6,824 bases of DNA from Schlesneria sp. (GTDB lineage Bacteria > Planctomycetota > Planctomycetia > Planctomycetales > Planctomycetaceae). Below the pieces are notes generated by a model. That model was not told the DNA's origin. It worked only from the letters and a program-made list of their open reading frames with translations, and did no database searches. Positions 1 to 5,475 of the stretch are shown here, piece after piece. The stretch is from NCBI GenBank assembly GCA_025353525.1, contig JANXOO010000186.1, forward strand, positions 1 through 6,824, read 5' to 3'. A program made the position numbers and the translations under genes. Position 1 is the first letter of the stretch, and the number at the start of each line of letters is the position of its first letter.

Positions 1-1
1 C

Positions 2-37
2 GAAGGGGCGGATTCCGAAACTTTCGAACAGCAATAG
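2..37 (+). CDS. Possible C-terminal tail of a convergent gene, cut by the left edge
   Basis: Frame 2 on the plus strand reads EGADSETFEQQ and then stops at TAG (35-37), just before the hairpin at 68-104. An acidic tail ending shortly before a shared terminator would fit a gene converging on the parvulin gene. Only 11 codons are visible, so no family can be assigned. The opposite strand also offers a short open frame starting with an ATG at 45-43 (MSCYCCSKVSE...), so even the strand is uncertain. Confidence 0.3.
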   Translation, partial: EGADSETFEQQ

Positions 38-57
38 CAGGACATCGATCAATCTTC

Positions 58-107
58 AAACGAAAATAGCGGCGAGTCTCCGACTTCACCGGAGACTCGC
101 CGCTTTG
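58..107 (-). terminator. Rho-independent terminator, possibly bidirectional
   Basis: A perfect 15-bp inverted repeat has arms AGCGGCGAGTCTCCG at 68-82 and CGGAGACTCGCCGCT at 90-104, separated by a 7-base loop. Read on the minus strand, the GC-rich stem is followed by ATTTTCGTTT, a broken U-tract, and it lies 36 bases after the stop codon of the parvulin gene. Read on the plus strand it is followed only by TTTGATT, so it could also stop a convergent transcript, but less strongly. Confidence 0.85.
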
Positions 108-139
108 ATTGCGGACACTGGAAACCCGTTGCCTCTGGT

Positions 140-1267
140 TCAGTTGCGAGATGACTTCGATGAACCGGCGGCGGAGTTCGACGCGCGAGCGGGTGAAGAA
201 TTCTGTTTTGCCTGGGTCCCGTTGACGGGCTGTATCACACCTTTTTGACTGCCTTCGCCAGCCGACCGTTCGGGCCGGTTCGAATACCCCGTCAAATAGT
301 TTTCCACAATCGTTTTCTTTTTGATCTTTTCGAACAATGTCGCGACATCAGCCTGAACCTTTGATTCTTTCAGTTCGTCGTAAAGCGTATCCCGAACTTC
401 GTCGATGCTCGAAACGACGGGCTCGGTTTTGCCTTCGCTCTTCAGGACGATAAAGCGATTCCCGACCTCGATCACAGGAGAAATCTGGCCCTTCTTGAGT
501 TTGAAAGCCTGTTCTTCGAGTTCCTGGTTGCCGTTGTACATCGGGATCGGAGGAATCTGTCCGCCGAGCGCCCGGCTGTTCTGATCGACGGAAAGTTCTC
601 CCGCAAGCGTTTCGAATTCATCGGGATTTTCCAGGATCTTTTTGAGTCCGGCTTGAGCTCGACGCAAATTGTCGAACATGATCATTCGGGCCTTGACGCG
701 GGGGCCATAGTTCCGAACAAACGCTTCGTTCAATTCTTTTGGATCCACTTCAACATTTTCACCGGCCAGCTTTTTCATGGCGATCAGCGGGTAAATGACG
801 CTTTGGCGGTAATGCATCGGCGAGACGTTTCGTTCGGCTTGCAACATTTGCAGCCATTGATTCACATCCAGATTAAAACGTTTGGCAATCCGGGCGATTT
901 CGTCCGAGATTTCCTGATCGCTGACCTTGATATTATTCTCTTCGCACGCTTGCTGGATGATCAGCCTGTGAATCATGTCATCGAGCACTTCGCGGCCAAA
1001 GCGTTTGACACATTCTTCCGCCACCGCATCGTAAGTGATCGAGTCCTTGCCAACTTTGGACAGTATATTCTCTTTCGCGGCGGGTCGGCCGACGCGGGCC
1101 TGTCCCGCCGGAGGATCGGCTGCCGCTTTCGTTGCCGGGCTGCGAACGTACTGCATCAGCATCCCTCCCGCGACCACGGCAACCGCGGTACTGCCGAATA
1201 ACCACATCCATCGTCCTGCGGGTTTCCCCGTGGAACCTGGTACCGGCAGGTGATTCCCTTCACCCAT
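140..1267 (-). CDS. Membrane-anchored SurA/PrsA-like parvulin-domain chaperone (peptidylprolyl isomerase family)
   Basis: 375 aa from the ATG at 1267. The protein has a short cytoplasmic N-terminus, one hydrophobic segment at about residues 20-40 (WMWLFGSTAVAVVAGGMLM), then a SurA_N-like helical region at about 66-175 and a parvulin (PpiC) domain at about 191-277. Family features in the latter are FETLAGELSVDQNS, LGGQIPPI, the EQAFKLKKGQISPVI block and the closing IVLKSEG strand. A Ser/Asn/Ala-rich tail fills the last 40 or so residues. The family folds secreted proteins on the outer face of the inner membrane. Both positions that usually carry the active-site histidines are changed (KARMIMF and GNRFIV), so chaperone activity without isomerase activity is plausible. 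A GTG 14 codons upstream (1309) is in frame but has no ribosome site, whereas the chosen ATG has GGAGA six bases ahead. It has its own promoter and terminator, so it is separate from the pseudopilin operon though on the same strand. Confidence 0.88.
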   Translation of the reverse strand: MGEGNHLPVPGSTGKPAGRWMWLFGSTAVAVVAGGMLMQYVRSPATKAAADPPAGQARVGRPAAKENILSKVGKDSITYDAVAEECVKRFGREVLDDMIHRLIIQQACEENNIKVSDQEISDEIARIAKRFNLDVNQWLQMLQAERNVSPMHYRQSVIYPLIAMKKLAGENVEVDPKELNEAFVRNYGPRVKARMIMFDNLRRAQAGLKKILENPDEFETLAGELSVDQNSRALGGQIPPIPMYNGNQELEEQAFKLKKGQISPVIEVGNRFIVLKSEGKTEPVVSSIDEVRDTLYDELKESKVQADVATLFEKIKKKTIVENYLTGYSNRPERSAGEGSQKGVIQPVNGTQAKQNSSPARASNSAAGSSKSSRN

Positions 1268-1273
1268 GATCTG

Positions 1274-1278
1274 TCTCC
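1274..1278 (-). promoter_or_regulatory. Ribosome binding site deciding the start of the parvulin gene
   Basis: On the minus strand GGAGA is followed by CAGATC and then ATG (1267-1265), a strong Shine-Dalgarno match with six-base spacing. The alternative in-frame GTG at 1309 has no purine-rich site in front of it, only CCCGTTCGGGC, so the ATG is preferred. Confidence 0.75.
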
Positions 1279-1343
1279 GAATCGGAAGTGACAACGAACC
1301 GTGACGCACGCCCGAACGGGCAATGTCATTTCAATCGGGCCGG

Positions 1344-1372
1344 GTTATAGGAACCGGCAAAAATTGCGTCAA
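1344..1372 (-). promoter_or_regulatory. Sigma70-type promoter for the parvulin gene
   Basis: On the minus strand, TTGACG (1372-1367) is followed by a 17-base spacer and TATAAC (1349-1344), one mismatch from consensus in each hexamer with ideal spacing. The predicted transcription start is near 1337, giving a leader of roughly 70 bases before the ATG at 1267. The rest of the 243-bp gap between the gspK stop and this gene holds no coding frame I would defend. A weak stem with arms CAGGC/GCCTG at 1453-1469 has no T-tract, so no clear terminator for the upstream operon is visible and some read-through is possible. Confidence 0.7.
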
Positions 1373-1510
1373 TACGTTTTTCGCCTGAATGACTGTTTGG
1401 AAGTCAGGAGTGAAGGCCGGTTCGAAACAACGGCACGCGGTTTCTCGGGATCCAGGCAAGAATCGCCTGTCCGACGATTTCATACGTTTTTTTGATCGGA
1501 CCAGCGGACG

Positions 1511-3421
1511 CTATCGCGTGGTCGGCGGCGCGGTCAGCATCTGCGCCCTCGAATAGCCTCGTCCGAGTTCATTCAGGTCGCGCTGCGACATCACTCGGGG
1601 GGGAAGTTTTGTGCCGTCAATCATCGCTTCGATGCGTGACACGGGACCGCCTCCGTCGCAGAAGCCCAACACCTGTACTCGGTAGATGTCTCCGTGAGTC
1701 GTGATGAAGGGATCGAGTGCAATCATTCCCGGCAGGTCGACCAGGTTTTCAGCATACAGCCATGCCGAGGTCGTGTGGCCTTTGATGGCCGCGATCGACG
1801 GCTGGCCATTCGAATCGAGTTGCTGAGCGGCGATAATGCCCTGCACAATTTGCTCGGTCATCGTCGGCAGGCCGAGCAACACCTCACGACGAGCCTGATT
1901 GATGTTGATTCGCCCTTCGAGGAATTCGTCGGTTGTCGTTGTCAGTTTATCCAGCAGTTCGGGCAAGATCGATGCAATTGAAGACGAATCGCTCGACCAC
2001 GGACTCGTCAACGTCTGCGAGAGCCCGTTCATGGACACTTTGGTCGACGATCCGATCAACGACCAAAGCGATTCGACGTTTGTCTTTCCTCCTTTGGACA
2101 GGTCCATTCCGCCGCGCGTGACCTTTCCGCCGTTGTTTGCGACATCTGCAAGAAAACTTGCCAGACCTGTCGCGGCTTCCTTGTCCTGGATCGATTGTTT
2201 TGCCACAGGCGTTGTCGACGATGTCGACGACGATGACGACGACGACGACGATGACGACGACGACGACGATGACGACGATGAAGCCGAAGCGGGCGGGTTT
2301 GTCTTCGAGACGACTGCCGGTGTCGCTGGCCCGTTCAGTCGATAGCCGACGACAAATTTGGCAGTGTCTTCGTTAAATTCCTGTGTCAGGGCATCGTAGA
2401 GGTCAGTCAGGAATCCGTCGTTGACGTTGATCTTGAGTTTGCCGTCCGATTTTCGATTTGACTCGCGACCGTGAACCGAAAAATAGGCGATGAACCCGTG
2501 ATTCAAAACGCCGTCGGCATTGTCCATCGGCGGGCTCGCGTCGCCATCGTTTTCATTTGGGTCAAGTAATCCGTTGCGATTTGCATCTTCACCATAAAGC
2601 AGTGTCGGTGTGATACCATTGACCAGCAACAGTTCATCGATCGTTTCGAACGGGCCGTTTTTCGCCTTATACGGAGGACTCATCGCCTGGTAGGTTTCCG
2701 ATTCGGCTCCGTATGGATTCTTTGTATCGTCGGAATCCATCCAGTCGAGGATCGCATCGGCGATTTCGACGGTCATATTGGGAATGTTCATCAACAGAGT
2801 ATTCAGCGCGTCGTTTCCCAAACCCATATTGGGAAGGTAGTTCAGATTGAGCTTGGCCGATTCATCCATCAATCCATAACGAATCGCATTGTTCCGCGTA
2901 TCGTGTTCGACCGGCGAAATGATTGTGAATCGGCTGTTGGCTCTGGGGTGAGAAGACGGTGAAACGACCTGTCCCATGAACAGTTGTGGATTGTGAATCA
3001 GGTTTTCCGCTGAGACATTTTTTCGTTTGGCGAGCAACGTGGCCACCAGATCGATTCCCGAATCGGCGGTCGCTCGTGCCTGTGCTTCTGCAGTGTAGAT
3101 CAAGGCCGCTTCCAGTTCCGTCGTCATTGTCTGAGCGAAATTGTAGGCAGCCAAAGTCAGCATCGCGATCACGACGACGACAAGTAGCAGCACACTGCCC
3201 AAGCGCAGAGAAGCGAACTTGCTCTGTCGAATTGTGCCGTTAGCCAGTTGAACTTTTGTCGGTTGACCGTGAACCACCGCCCGTCGGACTTCTAATAGGG
3301 ATGTCTTTCCGGATAGAAACCGGCGATAAAACGAACCCATAAGTCGCCCGGCAACCGTCAGTGAGTGACGCTGTCGCATCGTGGCCGGGCGGGCTGCATT
3401 TGTACGGAGGTGATTTTTCAC
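1511..3421 (-). CDS. gspK: GspK-like type II secretion minor pseudopilin with poly-Ser linker
   Basis: 636 aa, about twice the E. coli GspK (roughly 325 aa). GspK caps the pseudopilus tip together with GspI and GspJ. Residues 71-97 carry the prepilin-like segment RLGSVLLLVVVV, predicted to be cut after Gly75; absence of Glu at mature position 5 is normal for GspK. Family hallmarks follow: LNLNYLP (191-197), ADAILDWMDSDD (221-232), the NGPFETIDELLLVNGIT block (255-271) with YGED (276-279), and a C-terminal GRININQARREVLLGLP helix-hairpin-helix-type block (503-519). Residues 279-290 (DANRNGLLDPNE) match a canonical EF-hand calcium loop. Residues 381-399 are nineteen consecutive serines, dividing the protein into two halves. 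The GTG start overlaps the gspJ stop as GTGA, with AAGGA nine bases upstream. The predicted 75-residue leader is unusually long; in-frame ATGs at residues 15 and 28 have no good ribosome site. It is the last gene of the operon. Confidence 0.88.
   Translation of the reverse strand: MKNHLRTNAARPATMRQRHSLTVAGRLMGSFYRRFLSGKTSLLEVRRAVVHGQPTKVQLANGTIRQSKFASLRLGSVLLLVVVVIAMLTLAAYNFAQTMTTELEAALIYTAEAQARATADSGIDLVATLLAKRKNVSAENLIHNPQLFMGQVVSPSSHPRANSRFTIISPVEHDTRNNAIRYGLMDESAKLNLNYLPNMGLGNDALNTLLMNIPNMTVEIADAILDWMDSDDTKNPYGAESETYQAMSPPYKAKNGPFETIDELLLVNGITPTLLYGEDANRNGLLDPNENDGDASPPMDNADGVLNHGFIAYFSVHGRESNRKSDGKLKINVNDGFLTDLYDALTQEFNEDTAKFVVGYRLNGPATPAVVSKTNPPASASSSSSSSSSSSSSSSSSSSTSSTTPVAKQSIQDKEAATGLASFLADVANNGGKVTRGGMDLSKGGKTNVESLWSLIGSSTKVSMNGLSQTLTSPWSSDSSSIASILPELLDKLTTTTDEFLEGRININQARREVLLGLPTMTEQIVQGIIAAQQLDSNGQPSIAAIKGHTTSAWLYAENLVDLPGMIALDPFITTHGDIYRVQVLGFCDGGGPVSRIEAMIDGTKLPPRVMSQRDLNELGRGYSRAQMLTAPPTTR
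2216..2281 (-). repeat. Trinucleotide microsatellite encoding a 19-serine tract
   Basis: On the plus strand the tract is (CGA/TGA)n; on the coding strand it reads TCG with four TCA codons. Codons 2281-2225 give 19 serines without a break, followed by Thr-Ser-Ser. TCA-complement triplets start at 2234, 2252 and 2270, exactly 18 bp apart with five CGA triplets between each pair, so an 18-bp higher-order unit is visible inside the trinucleotide repeat. This pattern is typical of growth by slipped-strand duplication, and the length is likely to vary between strains. Confidence 0.9.
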
Positions 3422-4413
3422 GGCAAGAATTCCTTCGGAAACGGGTCCGAGACCGGAATCGATATGACTGTCCGAAATGAGTCCATTGACTGGCTGACGG
3501 CTGAAGAAAACAGCCCCCGTTTGCGTCGCGACGGGTAAAACGTGACTGTCACCTCGACCGCACGGGGAATTCGACCTGCGGTGTCGCTATCCCAGGATGC
3601 GGACCAGACGCGACCGTCAAAGTAACGAATCAAAAAGTTCGAAACTTCCGGTGCCAGCATTTGTACATTCGAAGTCTGCAAGCCGGAACCGCCGCCAGCT
3701 TCGAGAACCTCGACAGCCATTCGGTCTCCTTCCGTTCGGACCAGGCCGCTGACGGTTGAAGTGCCGGTTGCATTAAAGCTGTAAGCAACGGCTCGCAAGT
3801 CACTGGTGCGACTCGCCCCCGCTGACGCTGTCGTTCCCGGCAGCAAATCGCGACGCGGTCGCGCGATGCTCATCTCCATTTTCTGGTTCGTCCCTCGAAT
3901 TCCGATACTCTTCGAATTCGGTAACGCCGTTTCGGTATCGGTGGAACTGCTCGACGACGTACTGGAACCACTCGATGCTGACCCGCCGGACGATGCTCCT
4001 GTGCTGCTGCCACTCTTCGATCCGGAACTGCTGCCAGATCCCGAACTGCCGCCGGATTTGCTGCCGGAACTCGATCCACCGCTCGAACTCCCACCGGAAC
4101 TCGTTCCTCCGCCGGAACTGCCCGACGAAGAACCAGAGGTCGTTGTCGTCGATGTCGAATCAGTCTCTTCGACCGGCGGAGGCGGGACAAACGTAATCGC
4201 ACGAATATCGACTTCGATTTTGTGTATCAGCGCACGCGCAAGTTGCGCACGTTCCATTTCTTCGCGGCCGCTCGATGAAACACGCCATGATTGATCCATC
4301 GCGGAATAGATGGCCGCGAGGAGAACCGACGACAGCAACAGCGCGAGCATTGTTTCGAGCAGAGTGAATCCGGTTCGCGCGGGTTGAAACCCGTCAAGAC
4401 GCACATATTTCAT
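3418..4413 (-). CDS. gspJ: GspJ-like type II secretion minor pseudopilin with Ser/Gly insert
   Basis: 331 aa; typical GspJ is near 200 aa. GspJ joins GspI and GspK at the pseudopilus tip in the inner membrane and periplasm. A class III prepilin signal is present, with cleavage after Gly15 in RTG^FTLLE and Glu20 as mature Glu5, followed by a hydrophobic helix to about residue 38. Residues 41-76 form the amphipathic helix (MERAQLARALIHKIEVDIRA). Residues 82-160 are an almost pure Ser/Gly/Thr stretch that accounts for most of the extra length. The GspJ fold then resumes: LRAVAYSF at 206-213, then FLIRYFDGRVWSASWDSD at 260-277 and PRAVEVTVTF at 283-292, all family hallmarks. ATG at 4413 has AGGTGG seven bases ahead and lies 16 bp after the gspI stop; the stop overlaps the gspK start. 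The insert sits inside the globular part, so it probably forms a surface loop. Confidence 0.88.
   Translation of the reverse strand: MKYVRLDGFQPARTGFTLLETMLALLLSSVLLAAIYSAMDQSWRVSSSGREEMERAQLARALIHKIEVDIRAITFVPPPPVEETDSTSTTTTSGSSSGSSGGGTSSGGSSSGGSSSGSKSGGSSGSGSSSGSKSGSSTGASSGGSASSGSSTSSSSSTDTETALPNSKSIGIRGTNQKMEMSIARPRRDLLPGTTASAGASRTSDLRAVAYSFNATGTSTVSGLVRTEGDRMAVEVLEAGGGSGLQTSNVQMLAPEVSNFLIRYFDGRVWSASWDSDTAGRIPRAVEVTVTFYPSRRKRGLFSSAVSQSMDSFRTVISIPVSDPFPKEFLP
3431..3435 (-). promoter_or_regulatory. Ribosome binding site for gspK inside the end of gspJ
   Basis: AAGGA on the minus strand lies nine bases before the GTG at 3421 that overlaps the gspJ stop codon. It supports the GTG as the start over the downstream ATGs at 3379 and 3340. 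Confidence 0.5.
4018..4122 (-). repeat. Imperfect hexamer-phased repeats encoding the Ser/Gly loop of GspJ
   Basis: Variants of the 9-mer CCGGAACT(G/C) on the plus strand start at 4022, 4040, 4052, 4064, 4082, 4094 and 4112. The gaps are 18, 12, 12, 18, 12 and 18 bp, all multiples of six. The copies are imperfect (for example CCGGATTTG at 4052 and CTCGAACTC at 4082) and in the coding frame give G-S-S and G-S-K-S units. The divergence suggests an older expansion than the serine tract in gspK. Confidence 0.7.
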
Positions 4414-4420
4414 ATCGAAT

Positions 4421-4426
4421 CCACCT
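4421..4426 (-). promoter_or_regulatory. Ribosome binding site for gspJ
   Basis: AGGTGG on the minus strand sits seven bases before the ATG at 4413, in the 16-bp gap after the gspI stop. This is the clearest ribosome site in the pseudopilin cluster. Confidence 0.6.
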
Positions 4427-4429
4427 GGT

Positions 4430-4864
4430 TCACTGCGCCTTCTCTTTGGCTTTTGTTTCTTCTTCTTTCACCTGCTTTGCACCTGCTGCAAAAATGAATT
4501 GCTCGCGGGCCCATCGGCGCAATGTGACATCGACGTTACTCAGAGTGCTGTTTCCGCGATGGCTGACAGTCACATCGAGTTGCACGAGTTCGGGCTGACT
4601 GCTCGGCGTGACGACCAGGCTCCACGACCACTTGCTGTCATCCGGAAATGACGTGCTCGAATGGCCCTGCATTGCTTCGACACCCGCCAGGATCTCGTTG
4701 AGTTTTGCTTCGCAGCGAATGGTGGCCTGAGTCTTCAATCGCGCATGGACTGTCGCGCGACTGCCGTTCCACGCCAGTTGCGATAATGCCGTCAGCGCAC
4801 CGCAGAAAACAGCCAGCGACAGTACAATCTCGAGCAGCGTCAGCCCTGATCGTTTCATCCTCAT
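4430..4864 (-). CDS. gspI: GspI-like type II secretion minor pseudopilin
   Basis: 144 aa, close to usual GspI length (about 125). GspI starts the assembly of the pseudopilus tip by recruiting GspJ and then GspK in the inner membrane. The class III signal is very short: MRMKRSG^LTLLE, cut after Gly7 with Glu12 as mature Glu5, followed by the hydrophobic helix IVLSLAVFCGALTALSQLA. Later family-like features are the RLKTQATIRCEAKLNEILAG helix (42-61) and WSWSLVVTP near 79-87, then VQLDVTVSHRG at 94-104 and the VDVTLRR strand at 111-117. The last 17 residues (GAKQVKEEETKAKEKAQ) form a charged Lys/Glu tail, not a general feature of the family. The ATG overlaps the gspH stop as ATGA; Met3 is a second possible start. 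The ribosome site is weak (GGAAAA), so translation is probably coupled to gspH. The assignment to GspI rather than another minor pseudopilin rests mainly on length and gene order. Confidence 0.8.
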   Translation of the reverse strand: MRMKRSGLTLLEIVLSLAVFCGALTALSQLAWNGSRATVHARLKTQATIRCEAKLNEILAGVEAMQGHSSTSFPDDSKWSWSLVVTPSSQPELVQLDVTVSHRGNSTLSNVDVTLRRWAREQFIFAAGAKQVKEEETKAKEKAQ

Positions 4865-5469
4865 TTTTCCACAACCAACCGATCCATACTGACAGCCCCC
4901 GTAAAGGCTCGTACGCGCAGCAGAATAAGCTGCCGCCTTAAATCACTCACGGTGATTTCGGCATCGGCATTCGCGGTCCCTTCCGGGTGAAACAGGATCG
5001 GCGCTGACCAACTGAGCCCGGCAAGTTGGCCGGAGTCTGGCAGTCCGTCAAAGGCTCCGGACGCAATTTTCTGTGAACCGGTCGCCAACGCTGCCGTCCC
5101 TGACACTTTGACGACGACATTGCTGAACGTGATCCCTTTCGGAAGTCGGCCCGAAAGTCGTCCCTGCAAATTCGTCGTCGCGGCCTGACTCCCCTGACCG
5201 GAATTGGCGTGATCGGGCTCGAAGGGAACAACCGCGTAACGACTTCCGTTCGATTCGCAGCAAAACTGGTAAATAATCCCCGACTCGATCGCCTGGACGC
5301 GGGTACTGGCCACCGCAGCACGAACTTTTTCGGCAGAATTACCGAGTTTCTGCTCGCCCAATATCCGCATGACGGAAGGGATCGTCATACCGGCAAAGAG
5401 CGCCAATAATCCGACGACCAGCATCATTTCCAGCAGCGTGAATCCGCGTCGGGGGCAATTCGCTCGCAT
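4861..5469 (-). CDS. gspH: GspH/FimT-like minor pseudopilin
   Basis: 202 aa. The N-terminus RRG^FTLLEMMLVVGLLALFAG is a textbook class III signal with cleavage after Gly9 and mature Glu5 (residue 14). The following helix has the GspH/FimT-like stretch AEKVRAAVASTRVQAIESG (46-64). Towards the end ILFHPEGTANADAEITVSD (158-176) and RVRAFTGAV (185-193) match the GspH-type pattern of F-x-P-x-G followed by a strand and a TG turn. In the family it is a minor pseudopilin placed below the I-J-K tip. Two adjacent cysteines (70-71) lie in the globular part. ATG at 5469 is six bases after the sppA stop and has only a weak GAG site, so coupling to sppA is likely; the stop overlaps gspI. A general prepilin-type protein would be the alternative label. 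Confidence 0.82.
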   Translation of the reverse strand: MRANCPRRGFTLLEMMLVVGLLALFAGMTIPSVMRILGEQKLGNSAEKVRAAVASTRVQAIESGIIYQFCCESNGSRYAVVPFEPDHANSGQGSQAATTNLQGRLSGRLPKGITFSNVVVKVSGTAALATGSQKIASGAFDGLPDSGQLAGLSWSAPILFHPEGTANADAEITVSDLRRQLILLRVRAFTGAVSMDRLVVEK

Positions 5470-5475
5470 GTCAAC

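Noticed and set aside
653..1201. Long plus-strand frame opposite the parvulin gene
   Set aside because: It has no recognisable domain and is fully covered by the parvulin gene, which has a promoter, ribosome site, membrane anchor and family motifs.
1268..1309. Upstream GTG start for the parvulin gene (14 extra residues)
   Set aside because: No Shine-Dalgarno sequence precedes the GTG, while the ATG at 1267 has GGAGA six bases ahead.
1309..1320. Palindrome GCCCGAACGGGC as an operator
   Set aside because: It is only 12 bp with a two-base centre and no second copy. It lies downstream of the promoter, but such short GC palindromes are common by chance.
1453..1469. Small hairpin CAGGC/GCCTG as a terminator for the pseudopilin operon
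   Set aside because: The stem is only five pairs and no T-tract follows on the minus strand.
2216..2281. CRISPR-like or tandem-repeat array
   Set aside because: There are no spacers, and the repeat is an in-frame trinucleotide tract within a coding gene.
1899..2345. Plus-strand open frame encoding a poly-Asp protein
   Set aside because: It is the antisense of the TCG/TCA serine codons in gspK. The GAC/GAT run and valine-rich flanks follow from the real gene, which has strong family motifs.
3806..4294. Plus-strand open frame with Pro/Leu/Glu repeats (LPPELVPPPEL type)
   Set aside because: Antisense reading of the Ser/Gly loop of gspJ. The periodic look comes from the repeat, and no ribosome site or family motif supports it.
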